DNA of 64,000 nt from CAMCYM01 sp964405405 (GCA_964405405.1 CAYONT010000004.1:1-64000), one strand, 5' to 3'; counted from the stretch's first letter, positions 34,527 to 44,268 are shown. Notes: generated from the letters alone by a model not told the origin. A program made the numbers and translations.

Positions 34527-35275
34527 ACCCAGCGCTCCCCACCGAGGGCGTAACGTTCGTAGAGGGCCTCCCCCATCCGCACCGCCAAGTCAACGACCTC
34601 CACCTGGAAACCTGCCGCTGCCAAGCGGCGTGGATAGTCCTCATGGCCATACAACCGCACGTGATCGCGTTGCCAGTATCGCCGTTCCCGCTCGGCCGGA
34701 TCCGTCACCGTGGGATCGTCATCGGATTCAGCAGCCAAACGGTTGATGGGCACCTGCAAGATGCCCCAACCTCCCGGCTTGAGCACCCGGTACATCTCCC
34801 GGAGCACCTGTTGGTCATCGGCCACATGTTCAAGCAAGTGATTCGCCATCAGAACATCAAAATCGCCATCGGGAAAGGGGATGTGATGGACATCGAAATG
34901 ATGATCAGCCCATGGCGAATTCAAGTCCCCGGTGACGTAGTCCAAGTGGGGCAACTTGCGCCAGCGCTGGATGTAGCAATACTCGGGGGCCAAATGCAGC
35001 ATCCGCGCAGGCTTCTCAAAGAAGTCCGTGTCCTGCTGGAGGTAATACCAAACTGCCCGATGCCGTTCCAGCGAAAGGCTGTGGGGTGCCAAGGCGTTGT
35101 TCCTGGATGTGACCCGTCCATAGGGCAGTAGTCTCCTGTAGGTTTTCCCGGTGATGGGATCCTCAAAACGGTTTCCAGACCAAAGCCACGCAAAGCGCAA
35201 TATGGTCCAATGGGTGGCGCTTTGTAGTACATGCCGGGGCACAAACCGGGTGAGCAACGAAATCAGGCCTTGCAT
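34505..35275 (-). CDS. Class I SAM-dependent methyltransferase
   Basis: A 256-aa methyltransferase of the type-11/23 group. The SAM site is formed by MLHLAPEYCY (motif I, a variant of the Gly-rich loop), DYVTGDLNSP, and the motif IV region DFDVLMANHLLEHV, followed by MYRVLKPGGWGILQVP. Substrate unknown; the family is often found near surface glycan genes. It is a single gene on the minus strand with a -7-like element only three bases before its ATG. Confidence 0.82.
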   Translation of the reverse strand: MQGLISLLTRFVPRHVLQSATHWTILRFAWLWSGNRFEDPITGKTYRRLLPYGRVTSRNNALAPHSLSLERHRAVWYYLQQDTDFFEKPARMLHLAPEYCYIQRWRKLPHLDYVTGDLNSPWADHHFDVHHIPFPDGDFDVLMANHLLEHVADDQQVLREMYRVLKPGGWGILQVPINRLAAESDDDPTVTDPAERERRYWQRDHVRLYGHEDYPRRLAAAGFQVEVVDLAVRMGEALYERYALGGERWVYVVRKT

Positions 35276-35278
35276 GCC

Positions 35279-35286
35279 GCAATTTA
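35279..35286 (-). promoter_or_regulatory. -7-like element abutting methyltransferase start
   Basis: TAAATTGC on the minus strand, three bases before the ATG at 35275. If used, transcription would start in or at the start codon. Confidence 0.35.
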
Positions 35287-35310
35287 CGTGAATGGGGCCC
35301 TGCAGGCATG

Positions 35311-35341
35311 AAAAAAGGGGCTGGAAACCCAGCCCCTTTCC
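35311..35341 (-). terminator. Intrinsic terminator after FG-GAP protein gene
   Basis: Read on the minus strand: an 11-bp stem (AAAGGGGCTGG paired with CCAGCCCCTTT), a 4-base loop and a run of six T. It begins about 20 bases after the stop of the gene ending at 35363. Confidence 0.9.
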
Positions 35342-35362
35342 CTTTGGATTGAGAATCTGTAA

Positions 35363-38191
35363 TTACCGGACTTCGACCTGGCGTACCACTTGGCGATCGC
35401 CCGCACGCAACTGCAGCGTGTACCGTCCCGAGGCCAAATCCGAAACATCCACCGTCAAACGACCGACACCGTCCATCCGCACTCCGTTCCATTCCTTGAC
35501 CAACCGGCCCATTCCGTCCAAGATTCGGACATCGGCAGGACCTTCTTGTCCTCCCTTCCACTCGATGTTCAGCACATCGGAAGTGGGCACCGGGAATACC
35601 CGCGTACTGTTCTCCAAATCCGCATCTGCCACACCGACCACCAGGAACTCAACTGCAATCCGATCGGAAGTGCAGGTCACTGTCGGCGTGGCCACCTTCC
35701 AATCATAGAAGAAATAGTAGTAGTTGAAGGTGTTGTTGCCCGTCACCGAACTCTTGGTGATGGAGGCCAAATCGCCCACCGCATAAGGATAGTTCAGCGA
35801 GGAGCCCAAACCGTCTCTCCAAAGTTGTGGGTTGTCACTCATGCAGGCCAAACCGTAGTTGGTACCCGCGGGCACAAACAAGTTCAACGCGACTTCACTT
35901 TCACCATCCGGAATCATATAGTCCCCTGTGGCCAAGACGTTCTCGGCTTCGTCCAACACCGCGATGGTCCTTACCCCAGCACCGTTTGCGAAGACACGAA
36001 CCGACTCAATGACGATGTCTTCGTACGCATCGAAGATGAGGAAGTACGAATTGTTGTTGTGCATTTGGCCGGCATCCGTGGTCAACTCTCCCCCTTGTCC
36101 CGTCGCACCTTCCGTCTCCAAAACATCCTCTACCCAGTACGTGGTGGAGGCATTCAATACGGGAGTGGTGAAGGTGCTGCCGATGAAGATGGGGGTCGTG
36201 GCAGTCTCCTCGTCGTACCAGTGCAAGGTGGGGCTGTTGCCTACCAAATCCCAAGTTGAACCCGGAGGGCCTACATTGGGTCCGCTGACCTCAGGTGTCG
36301 CTGGTGCTGGGAACACTTCCACCGAAATCACTTCAGAACTGTTTACGTTCCCGCAGATGTCCGTCGTGGTCACAAAGTAGTCACCCGTCGCTGTGACGGT
36401 CAGGCTCTGGCTGGTCGCTCCCGTGTTCCACGTCCAAGTGGCTGCGCTTGAGGCGATGAGATCCAGCTCCTCTCCTGCGCATAACTCCAATGCACCTGAC
36501 ACCGATACGGTGGGGGCATCGCCCGTGACCTCTACCACCGACACGGTGTTCGAAACTCCGGCACATCCATTCTCATCAAAAACCGTGGCTGTGTAGCTGC
36601 CTGCAGCCGATACCTCTACAGAGGCCGCGGTGCTGCTCAATCCGGTCCAGGTGTACTGGCTGTATCCCTCTGGCGCCGTCAAAGTGACGCTGCTGCCTGG
36701 GCAGAACTCCACTGCAGAGGCTGTGATGGCCACTTCGATTTGGCAGGGTGCCTCCAAAACGCCATGGTAAACGTCAATGGCCGGGTTGTTCAGGGTGGTG
36801 ACGAGACCGCTGGGCCAATAAACCGTTGCTTGGTCCACGGTGCCGTTTGCCCCCAAGCCAAACATGCAGCTGAAGGTATTCGTGATGCCGTAACTCTCGC
36901 CGGACCGAACCTCGCGGATTTGGGTTCCGAAGCTTCCCGTGATGACCACCTTGGCACCGACTGCATCCTTGTTGGAGATGATGCCCTGCAAGTCAAAGGC
37001 GATCCAGTGGTTTGCGTTGCCGTTGTTGAGCCACAGTCGATCGGGGTTCGCCATGTCCGCTTGGTTGTATCCGTTGCCGTAGGAGGCATACAAATCCAGG
37101 AAACCGTCCCGGTTCACATCCCCCATCGCGAAGCTGTGCATGACATCACCCGCTGGGAAGACTTCCACAGCCGTGAAAGTTTGGTTGCCGTTGTTTCTGA
37201 AGTAGCCGTCTGCCCCACCGCCGATGACCACGTCGACGAAACCGTCGTTGTCGAAGTCCGCGAGTTTGGCCTGCAAAACAAAACCCGATACATCCACCCC
37301 GCTGCCGGCAGTGATGTCCGTGAAATAGCCGTTGCCATCGTTCTCCAGCAACTTCATGGTGGAGCTGTGCGTGGTGATGAAGCAATCAAAGTCTCCGTCG
37401 TTGTCGATGTCCGCGAAGTCTGCTGTCCAGCTTTGCTCCGGGTAAACCAAGCCCCGTGCATCGGCATCTTCGTAGTAGTTGTTGGATCCATCGTTGACCC
37501 ACAACTGATTGAGGCGCCGCGGATCCGCGGGATTGTTGATGAACTGGCGGCATTTGGCGATCATCAAGTCCAAATCCCCGTCTCCATCAAAATCCGACCA
37601 GACGGTGCCATAGTTGCCGCTGTGGTCGTTGCCTGGGTAGCCAGCCAAAGCATAGTCTGTGAGGTCGATGAGTTCGGCAGCGGAAACCAAGTCGCTCCCC
37701 TGTCCTCGCCACATGCGGCTCAGGGCATCGTCGTGGCAACCAAAGGCATCCAACTGGCCATCGTTGTCTATGTCTGCAAAATTGCAAGCCTGCATGAACA
37801 TCTGGCCATTGGGAAGTTGCATGTCCACTGCGTTGCCCACAGCGTCGATGCGCTTCACGTGGACCCCATCGTACGAACCGCCGCAGAATATGTCTTTGTG
37901 ACCGTTATTGTCAAAATCGGCGATGGTCATTCCCCATTGGTTCGCAGTAGAAACCGCCCCGTAGCTCACTTCTTCGAATGAACCATCGGCCTGCTGGTAG
38001 AGCACCCGTGCGTTCTTGCTTAAGTGCAAGACCACGATGTCGTCCAGTCCATCGTTGTTCATGTCCGTGAATCCAACGCAGTTGCCGCTGTTGTACGTTC
38101 CAGGCAGCGTGGAGCTGGCATTGGTAAAGGTCTGTGCATGTGCACTTTGTACGGCGACCCATGCCGTCAATCCGAGGAGAATTCGCTTCAT
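35363..38191 (-). CDS. Secreted FG-GAP/UnbV protein with T9SS type A sorting domain
   Basis: A 942-aa exported protein. Signal peptide 1-19; FG-GAP/VCBS blades about 20-400 with repeated DFDNDG-type calcium loops (DMNNDGLDD, DFDGDGDLD, DIDNDGDFD, DFDNDGFVD); an ASPIC/UnbV-like domain about 400-500 (NHWIAFDLQG, GAKVVITG, VYWPSG); Ig-like repeats about 510-690 with Cys pairs; a module about 720-850 with a GGEL start; and a type A sorting domain (RVFPVPTSDVLNIEW, LASGRYTLQL). Likely a cell-surface adhesin or matrix protein. Monocistronic, with its own terminator. Confidence 0.85.
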   Translation of the reverse strand: MKRILLGLTAWVAVQSAHAQTFTNASSTLPGTYNSGNCVGFTDMNNDGLDDIVVLHLSKNARVLYQQADGSFEEVSYGAVSTANQWGMTIADFDNNGHKDIFCGGSYDGVHVKRIDAVGNAVDMQLPNGQMFMQACNFADIDNDGQLDAFGCHDDALSRMWRGQGSDLVSAAELIDLTDYALAGYPGNDHSGNYGTVWSDFDGDGDLDLMIAKCRQFINNPADPRRLNQLWVNDGSNNYYEDADARGLVYPEQSWTADFADIDNDGDFDCFITTHSSTMKLLENDGNGYFTDITAGSGVDVSGFVLQAKLADFDNDGFVDVVIGGGADGYFRNNGNQTFTAVEVFPAGDVMHSFAMGDVNRDGFLDLYASYGNGYNQADMANPDRLWLNNGNANHWIAFDLQGIISNKDAVGAKVVITGSFGTQIREVRSGESYGITNTFSCMFGLGANGTVDQATVYWPSGLVTTLNNPAIDVYHGVLEAPCQIEVAITASAVEFCPGSSVTLTAPEGYSQYTWTGLSSTAASVEVSAAGSYTATVFDENGCAGVSNTVSVVEVTGDAPTVSVSGALELCAGEELDLIASSAATWTWNTGATSQSLTVTATGDYFVTTTDICGNVNSSEVISVEVFPAPATPEVSGPNVGPPGSTWDLVGNSPTLHWYDEETATTPIFIGSTFTTPVLNASTTYWVEDVLETEGATGQGGELTTDAGQMHNNNSYFLIFDAYEDIVIESVRVFANGAGVRTIAVLDEAENVLATGDYMIPDGESEVALNLFVPAGTNYGLACMSDNPQLWRDGLGSSLNYPYAVGDLASITKSSVTGNNTFNYYYFFYDWKVATPTVTCTSDRIAVEFLVVGVADADLENSTRVFPVPTSDVLNIEWKGGQEGPADVRILDGMGRLVKEWNGVRMDGVGRLTVDVSDLASGRYTLQLRAGDRQVVRQVEVR

Positions 38192-38213
38192 GCGATGAAA
38201 CAGTTTACGGTTT

Positions 38214-39689
38214 TCAATTCTGAGGTGCGCGGAAGTTACGAAATCCCCGTCCGCCGATGTGCTCTGAGCCCGTATTTTCGGTACGCTCCAAAGCAATGCC
38301 TGTGGGCGTAATGGTCAAAGGCCAGGGTTCCAAGCGCTCCCTTGATGCTGCAGGCACCGTTTCCAACCGAAGCACCCCACGGGGACAGACGGAGGTACAG
38401 ATGCCGCAACCCACGCATCCCGCGCGAACCACGGGCTGCTGGGCCAGCGCGTAGGCCCGAACGTCGATGCCCATTTCGCATTGCACGGTGCATTGGCCGC
38501 AAGCGATGCAGTCGCCCCCATCTGTCGCAACCCGAAACCGAGAAGCAAAACGTTGAAAAATACCCATGTAGGCGGCCAGAGGACATCCAAATCGGCACCA
38601 GAATCGGTTGCCCAACAAGGGATAGAATCCCACGCCGGCTACCCCGCTGAACAGCGACGCCACCACCAACGCGTAAGGCTTGGAGAACCAGGTGTAGGTA
38701 TCGATGCCCAAAGGTTGTGAGATGCCGGTGAGATAGCCTCCCAAGACCACCCCGGTGCCCAAAGTGATCCAGGCCAAGACACCGGAGATGGCCCAACGCT
38801 CCCATTTCCATGCCCGGGGCCGGGAATCGGACTTGTGTCGAAAGGCGTCGCCCGCCGTCTCAGCCAATCCCCCACAACCGCACATCCAGCTGCAGTACCA
38901 ACCCTTTCCCCACCGCCAGGTAGCCCAGGGTGCCACCACCAGGAACATGAGAACCCCCGCAACCAGGAAGACCCGTCCCAAGGCTCCGGAAGCCCGCATC
39001 GCATCCAAATGCCACGGTTCAAAAAAGGTGTGATTGAGTGGCCAGAAATACTTGATATCCAATGAAAAAATGGGATTGGGATGCATCCAGCCTTCCAACC
39101 AGGCCGGCGCAAGAAATGCGAAGACCAGTTGGAAGGCCACCACCGACCGGGTACGCCAAATTTGGTAGGCATCTCCCCGGTACTTCCGGAACATCCGCAT
39201 GGACCCCAGCAAGACGACCAGGGTGTAGAGCAACCCGTAAAAAAACCAAGCATCTGCCGGCCGGCCCCGCAAGTTTTGGGAGAGGGCCTCCCCCATCCCC
39301 CAGCAAGGACTCCAGATCTCAGGGGCGAAGTAAAAGGACGCAAAAAACGCACTCAGCAAAAAGGCGCCTGTCCAGGCCCAACGGGGATCCGCCCAGCGGC
39401 TTTCCTGCACCGCGCGGGCTTGAGCGAGCCACCGGCTTGGGGAGGGCAGCTGGTGGAGCCGAAGGTGGTTGCCGAGCAACAGCAGGGCCATCCAGGTGAT
39501 TTCCAATAGCAGGCCGTCCCCTGCCCAAGCCGGTCGCCAGGCCCCGGGTCCCCGTGCGAGTGCGACCGCCACCCCGGTCGCCATCAGTGCGGGGCCGATG
39601 GCCCACTGTGCGTGCGCGAGCAGCCTGCGGACCCCGGGGAACCGGGGAATGTTGGGGGGGACATTGGGAGAAAGAAGTGGGTAGGTCAT
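38214..39689 (-). CDS. Membrane polyferredoxin, NosR/NapH-like 4Fe-4S protein
   Basis: A 491-aa inner membrane electron carrier. About eight hydrophobic segments fill residues 25-370, with cysteine motifs GKGWYCSWMCGCGG near 260 and FWCRFGCPLAA near 365 on membrane faces, as in NosR/NapH/RdxA-type proteins. The soluble tail has two 4Fe-4S motifs, CIACGQCTVQC near 395 and CVGCGICTSVCP near 425. Substrate unknown. Its start shares ATGA with the upstream FAD oxidoreductase, so the two probably form one electron-transfer unit. Confidence 0.85.
   Translation of the reverse strand: MTYPLLSPNVPPNIPRFPGVRRLLAHAQWAIGPALMATGVAVALARGPGAWRPAWAGDGLLLEITWMALLLLGNHLRLHQLPSPSRWLAQARAVQESRWADPRWAWTGAFLLSAFFASFYFAPEIWSPCWGMGEALSQNLRGRPADAWFFYGLLYTLVVLLGSMRMFRKYRGDAYQIWRTRSVVAFQLVFAFLAPAWLEGWMHPNPIFSLDIKYFWPLNHTFFEPWHLDAMRASGALGRVFLVAGVLMFLVVAPWATWRWGKGWYCSWMCGCGGLAETAGDAFRHKSDSRPRAWKWERWAISGVLAWITLGTGVVLGGYLTGISQPLGIDTYTWFSKPYALVVASLFSGVAGVGFYPLLGNRFWCRFGCPLAAYMGIFQRFASRFRVATDGGDCIACGQCTVQCEMGIDVRAYALAQQPVVRAGCVGCGICTSVCPRGVLRLETVPAASRERLEPWPLTITPTGIALERTENTGSEHIGGRGFRNFRAPQN
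38231..38238 (-). promoter_or_regulatory. -7-like element upstream of FG-GAP protein gene
   Basis: TAACTTCC on the minus strand, inside the 3' end of the polyferredoxin gene and 39 bases before the ATG at 38191. Confidence 0.35.
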
Positions 39690-41005
39690 GCTTTGGGGGA
39701 ATGGGTTTGGCCTGCCAAGATGGCCTGGGTCGCCTCTGCCCAGGGTTTCTGGCTCAGCGGGGGCTCATGGCTCCAGCGGGACCACCCAGCGGCGACTTGC
39801 TCGGGCGAATGGCCAGCGCGAATGGCGGCAAGGACGGGGTCTGGTTTGAGCCGCCAGTCCCACGTGGCCACGCCGCGCAGGGTGCCGTTTGGGTGCCAAT
39901 GGAACCGGACGCCCTGCAGCCGGGCCGGGTCCCACCATCCCGAAACGGAGGAGACGTCAGTGGCAGGCGTTTCGAAGCCTGTGCCCCACTGCACGAAGGT
40001 CCGGTCGAAGATGCGGGCGTCCACTTGGGGGATGCCAGGGTCGAAGTCCTTGCGCTGCCCAGCGGCCAGGGTCCGCCCCACGTGTTGCCCCATGCGCTGG
40101 GCGGTCCGCCAATTGCGGAGGAGCCCCGAACCCCAGGGAGCGGGGTCGACGCAATCGCCGGCAGCCCAAATCCCCGAAACCAAGGTGCTGAGGTCGCGCT
40201 GGACCCGGATTCCCCCGGGCCCAGCGAAGTCGCGAGGAAAGCCCGGGCCTAGGAGTGCGTGCCAACGGGTCAGGTCGGGGGCCACGCCGACGCCAGCGGC
40301 GAACGCGTCCGCGGCGAACCGGGCGGGGGCACCGTCGGCAGGGCGACCTAGGATGTGCCAAACGCCCGCTTCGCAGCGCACCTCATCCAAGGCAAAACCG
40401 GTGTGGATGCGGAAACGGGGGCCGCGCAAGCGCCGGAGCAACGCAGCGCCTTCTTCTGGGGCAACCCACGGCGCTCCGGGGTATGGACCCCGCATCCACC
40501 AGTCTACCTCCACGCCCCGAAAAGCCGCAATCTCCGCCAGTTCCGACCCGATCCATCCCCCGCCCAACACCCCCCACCTGCTTCCCCGCTGGGCAGCCAA
40601 CTGGGGTCCGTCCCCCCAACCATGCAGCCGGAGCACGGCTGCCGTACCATCGGTCTGTAGCGGAACATCGAGCTCCCGGGGCGATAAGCCCCAAGCCAGC
40701 ACCAGTTGGTCGTAGGCCAGAACCTGCCCCGAGGAAAGATGCACCTCCCGCGCCCCCGCATCGATTCCGATGCAAACCGATTGGATGCATGCTATTCCCG
40801 CTTTTTCGAAATGGTTCTTGGGGAGGGGAACCAGGTCTTGGGGGGCGGTTTGGCCCAACCCCACCCCCAACAAACCCGGCCTCGAAAAAAACAGCGGTGC
40901 CTCCTCGGACACCAGGAACACCTCCCCCGTCCGCACCTGCTGGCGGTACGCTTGCACGGCCGCGGTTCCTGCAGCCCCATTGCCGATCACGACCAACCTT
41001 GCCAT
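39686..41005 (-). CDS. FAD-dependent pyridine nucleotide-disulfide-type oxidoreductase
   Basis: A 439-aa flavoprotein. The FAD-binding loop is MARLVVIGNGAAGTAA at the N-terminus, the NAD-binding loop is WGVLGGGWIGSELAE near 150, and the second FAD contact is GIWAAGDCVD near 290. It lacks a redox CxxxxC pair at the usual place, so it resembles ferredoxin/nitrite-type reductases rather than thioredoxin reductases. Translation of the polyferredoxin starts in its stop (ATGA), so transfer of NAD(P)H electrons to the membrane Fe-S protein is the natural reading. Divergent from mtaB. Confidence 0.83.
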   Translation of the reverse strand: MARLVVIGNGAAGTAAVQAYRQQVRTGEVFLVSEEAPLFFSRPGLLGVGLGQTAPQDLVPLPKNHFEKAGIACIQSVCIGIDAGAREVHLSSGQVLAYDQLVLAWGLSPRELDVPLQTDGTAAVLRLHGWGDGPQLAAQRGSRWGVLGGGWIGSELAEIAAFRGVEVDWWMRGPYPGAPWVAPEEGAALLRRLRGPRFRIHTGFALDEVRCEAGVWHILGRPADGAPARFAADAFAAGVGVAPDLTRWHALLGPGFPRDFAGPGGIRVQRDLSTLVSGIWAAGDCVDPAPWGSGLLRNWRTAQRMGQHVGRTLAAGQRKDFDPGIPQVDARIFDRTFVQWGTGFETPATDVSSVSGWWDPARLQGVRFHWHPNGTLRGVATWDWRLKPDPVLAAIRAGHSPEQVAAGWSRWSHEPPLSQKPWAEATQAILAGQTHSPKA

Positions 41006-41038
41006 GCCGTGAAGTTCGGACAAGTCCGGCCGCCGCAG

Positions 41039-41046
41039 TAACTTCG
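41039..41046 (+). promoter_or_regulatory. -7-like element upstream of mtaB
   Basis: TAACTTCG, 16 bases before the mtaB ATG in the short divergent region with the FAD oxidoreductase gene. Confidence 0.4.
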
Positions 41047-41062
41047 GGGTCGATTTGTGCCC

Positions 41063-42382
41063 ATGACCCACGCCGGAACCGCTGCCTTTCACACCCTCGG
41101 CTGCAAACTCAACTTCAGTGAAACCTCCACCTTGGCCCGTCAATTGGCTGAAGCTGGGTACGCGCGAGTAGACATTGACGACCGGCCCGACGTTGTGGTC
41201 ATTAATACCTGCAGTGTCACGGACCATGCAGATGCAAAATGCCGCAATGCAGTTCGTCGTGCTCTGAACAGCAACCCGGCTGCCTTCGTAGCGGTAGTGG
41301 GTTGTTACGCGCAACTCAAACCGACCGAAATCGCTCAAATCGAAGGGGTTCGCTTGGTACTGGGAGCCGCCGACAAGTTCGACCTTGCAGCACACTTGGA
41401 AGCCCAACGCCACCGCGGGGAGGGCGTCCGGGTGCAGGTCGGAGCGATCCGAGACGTCCGGGATTTTGTTCCGGGATTTTCGAGCGGAGACCGAACCCGA
41501 AGCTTCCTGAAAGTACAGGACGGTTGTGATTACTTCTGTGCCTTCTGCACCATCCCGCTCGCACGTGGCCGCTCCCGCAGCGCTTCGGTGGAGGCGACCT
41601 TGCAACAAGCTCGGGCCGCTGCCGACGCTGGGGCAAAGGAAATCGTCCTCACGGGGGTGAACATCGGGGACTTTGGAAGTGGGTCTGAAGAGAACTTGCT
41701 GGACCTCCTTCGGGCTTTGGACAAGTTGGAATCGGTCGATCGTTTTCGCATCAGCAGCATCGAGCCCAACTTGCTCACCGACGCCATCATTGACTTTGTG
41801 GCCGATTCCGAGCGCTTCCAGCCCCATTTCCACATCCCACTGCAGAGTGGATCGGACGCTGTGCTCGCACGCATGCGGAGGCGGTACCGGACCGCCCTTT
41901 ACGCGGAGCGGGTGGCCCACATCCGGGAGCGCATGCCCCAAGCCTGCATCGGGGTGGACGTCATTGTCGGCTTTCCTGGGGAAGATGAAGATGAATTCTC
42001 TGCGACTCACCGCTTCTTAGAAGCTCTGGAAGTCAGCTACTTCCACGTATTTACTTACAGCGAGCGAGCACGAACCACGGCCTTGCGCTTGCCAGGGACA
42101 GTGCCGCCTGCCGTGCGCGCGGAGCGGAACCAGCAGTTGCGGATGCTGGGCTTGATGAAGCAACGTGCCCACATTCGGCAGTTTTTAGGCCAAACCCGTC
42201 CCATCCTGTGGGAGCATGCCGAAGACGATGGACTTCGGCTCGGCTACACCCCTGAGTACGTCCGCGTGGCGGCACCTGCTCATGAGGTCGTCCCCAATTC
42301 CCTGCAGCCCTTCCGGCTGGACCGGCTGGAAAACGGTTGGGTTCGGGGCAAAGTTATGCCGGTTTCCCTTCCCCAATCCTGA
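41063..42382 (+). CDS. mtaB: tRNA t6A37 methylthiotransferase
   Basis: A 439-aa radical-SAM enzyme that adds a methylthio group to t6A37 of tRNA. The N-terminal UPF0004 domain has Cys residues in TLGCKLN, INTCSV and VVGCYAQ for one Fe-S cluster; the radical SAM CxxxCxxC is in DGCDYFCAFCTIP near 155. HIPLQSGSD and FTYSERARTTA are family stretches. TLGCKLNFSE favours the MtaB group over MiaB or RimO. The ATG at 41063 is chosen over a GTG two codons upstream. Confidence 0.92.
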   Translation: MTHAGTAAFHTLGCKLNFSETSTLARQLAEAGYARVDIDDRPDVVVINTCSVTDHADAKCRNAVRRALNSNPAAFVAVVGCYAQLKPTEIAQIEGVRLVLGAADKFDLAAHLEAQRHRGEGVRVQVGAIRDVRDFVPGFSSGDRTRSFLKVQDGCDYFCAFCTIPLARGRSRSASVEATLQQARAAADAGAKEIVLTGVNIGDFGSGSEENLLDLLRALDKLESVDRFRISSIEPNLLTDAIIDFVADSERFQPHFHIPLQSGSDAVLARMRRRYRTALYAERVAHIRERMPQACIGVDVIVGFPGEDEDEFSATHRFLEALEVSYFHVFTYSERARTTALRLPGTVPPAVRAERNQQLRMLGLMKQRAHIRQFLGQTRPILWEHAEDDGLRLGYTPEYVRVAAPAHEVVPNSLQPFRLDRLENGWVRGKVMPVSLPQS

Positions 42383-42396
42383 CCATCCACCCCACC

Positions 42397-43608
42397 ATGT
42401 ACCCTACCCTCTACCATGCCTTGCTCGACCTCTTGGGCTGGGACCTCCCGGGCCTCAAATTGATCAACAGCTTCGGATTCTTTGTTGCTCTCGCCTTTGC
42501 GGTCGCCGCGGCGCTGTTGCGCAGCGAGATGAACCGCAAGCAGCGCCAAGGCCTCTTTGCCCCGGTGATCGAACGCTCGCAGGTGGGCCTCCCGCCCAAT
42601 CCTTGGGACATCGGACTCCAAGCGCTGCTCGGGTTCCTGGTGGGGTGGAAGTTCCTGTACCTCCTCCTGAACGCCGGCACCCTATTCGCAGATGGCCGAT
42701 CGCCGCAGTCCCACCTTTTCAGCGGGGAGGGCAGCTGGCCGCTGGGCCTCCTGCTGGCCGCCGTATTCGGTGGCTGGCGTTACTGGGAGGTACGCAAGCA
42801 AGCCCTTCCCGAACCCCGGACCGAATCACGTACCCTGCCCGCCTCGATCCACGTCGGGGGCATCGTGACCGCCTCTGTCATCGGGGGCATGTTGGGGGCG
42901 AAATTGTTCCACTTGCTCGAATACCCGGATGAATTCGTTGCTTTCTTCCAACGTCCCTCCCTGAACAACCTGCTCGGTGGACTGACGGTTTACGGCGGAC
43001 TGATTGTGGGATCGCTGGCTGTGGCGTGGTATGCTCGGCGGCAGGGTTTGGCCTTCTGGCCCTTAGCCGATGCTGCGGCTCCGGGCATGATGTTGGCCTA
43101 CGGCATCGGTCGCATCGGATGCCAGGTCAGCGGCGACGGCGACTGGGGCATTCCCAATGCAGCGCCCAAGCCGGGGTGGCTGGGCTGGGCGCCAGACTGG
43201 CTTTGGTCCTACGCCTACCCCAACAATGTCAATGCGGTCTTCGGCCCCCAACCTGCGGGCTACACGGGCAAACTCATCGGTCCGGAACATCCTTGGCCCA
43301 TTTTTGAGGGTTACGGCACCTATCTCGATCCTGCAGTTTTTCCAACCCCGTTGTACGAAACCCTGATGGCAACAGCCATCTTTGCTGTGCTTTGGTGGCT
43401 CCGCAAACGGTTGCCGGTGGCGGGTATGGTGTTTGCCCTGTACCTCATTTTCAACGGATTGGAACGGTTTTTGATCGAGCAAATCCGAGTCAATGCCGAT
43501 CTGGGTTGGTGGGCGGGGGTCACCCAAGCTGAGCTGATCGCCGTTTGCACCACGCTGGGCGGAGGGGCCTTCTATGCTTACCTAGCCCGGCAGCGGCGAC
43601 CGGCCTGA
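42397..43608 (+). CDS. lgt: Prolipoprotein diacylglyceryl transferase
   Basis: Inner membrane enzyme that moves diacylglycerol onto the lipobox Cys of prolipoproteins, 403 aa, longer than the 290-aa E. coli enzyme as in many Bacteroidota. Seven or so membrane helices; GGLTVYGGLIVG and the signature GIGRIGCQVSGDGDWG carry the key Gly, Arg and active-site residues; LNGLERFLIEQIR-like FNGLERFLIEQIRVN lies near the C-terminus. It serves the many lipoproteins of this window. It follows mtaB by 14 bases. Confidence 0.93.
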   Translation: MYPTLYHALLDLLGWDLPGLKLINSFGFFVALAFAVAAALLRSEMNRKQRQGLFAPVIERSQVGLPPNPWDIGLQALLGFLVGWKFLYLLLNAGTLFADGRSPQSHLFSGEGSWPLGLLLAAVFGGWRYWEVRKQALPEPRTESRTLPASIHVGGIVTASVIGGMLGAKLFHLLEYPDEFVAFFQRPSLNNLLGGLTVYGGLIVGSLAVAWYARRQGLAFWPLADAAAPGMMLAYGIGRIGCQVSGDGDWGIPNAAPKPGWLGWAPDWLWSYAYPNNVNAVFGPQPAGYTGKLIGPEHPWPIFEGYGTYLDPAVFPTPLYETLMATAIFAVLWWLRKRLPVAGMVFALYLIFNGLERFLIEQIRVNADLGWWAGVTQAELIAVCTTLGGGAFYAYLARQRRPA

Positions 43609-43683
43609 TTTTTTCGTCACCCCCGTTCAACTTCAGGGCCACCGGCACGTCTTCTTGGGGAGCATGTGCTCCGATTTGGCCTG

Positions 43684-44268
43684 ATGGAAACACCCACCGT
43701 AAAACAGCTGCAGTCCCCGGATGACGGGATTCGGAACGCTGCGTTTCGGATCTTGTTTCACAAATGGCAGATGCCCATTTACCGGTACCTGCGGGGGATG
43801 CTGGGCAACCACGCGGATGCGGACGATGCGGCCCAGGAGACTTGGTTGCAAATCCTGCGGGCCATCGGTCAGTTGGACCAGCCCGAGGCTATGATCGGTT
43901 GGATGTTCCGCATCGCGAACCGAAAGGCCCTCGATGCGCTGGCCCGCCGGTCCCGCGCCCACGCCCGTTCGCGCGCTCTGGACGAAATCGACCATCCTGC
44001 GGCCCCCGCTTGGGTGGATCTCGACCAGGGAGAACAGGTTTTCTATGCTGCGATTCAAGCGCTGCCTGCTCGACAGCGGCAGGTTTTTTTGCTCCGGTAC
44101 TTTGAGCAGCTTTCTTACGAATCGATTGCCCAAATCACCGGTGTCGGTGTCAACAGTTTGAAAACTTCGCACCATTGGGCTGTCCGGAAATTGAGCCATC
44201 AGTTGCAGCATGGCGTCTTGCTGCACCGGCTGGTCCCAACCCCACCTCAAACACCTGCGACCCCATGA
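43684..44268 (+). CDS. ECF-type RNA polymerase sigma factor
   Basis: A 194-aa sigma-70 family factor with only regions 2 and 4. Region 2 covers about 20-90 (HADADDAAQETWLQILRAI, MIGWMFRIANRKALDALARR) and region 4 about 120-185 (LPARQRQVFLLRYFEQLSYESIAQITGV, the helix-turn-helix). The ATG at 43684 is preferred to a GTG six codons upstream. Its stop shares ATGA with the next gene, a small membrane protein in the place of an anti-sigma factor. Confidence 0.9.
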   Translation: METPTVKQLQSPDDGIRNAAFRILFHKWQMPIYRYLRGMLGNHADADDAAQETWLQILRAIGQLDQPEAMIGWMFRIANRKALDALARRSRAHARSRALDEIDHPAAPAWVDLDQGEQVFYAAIQALPARQRQVFLLRYFEQLSYESIAQITGVGVNSLKTSHHWAVRKLSHQLQHGVLLHRLVPTPPQTPATP

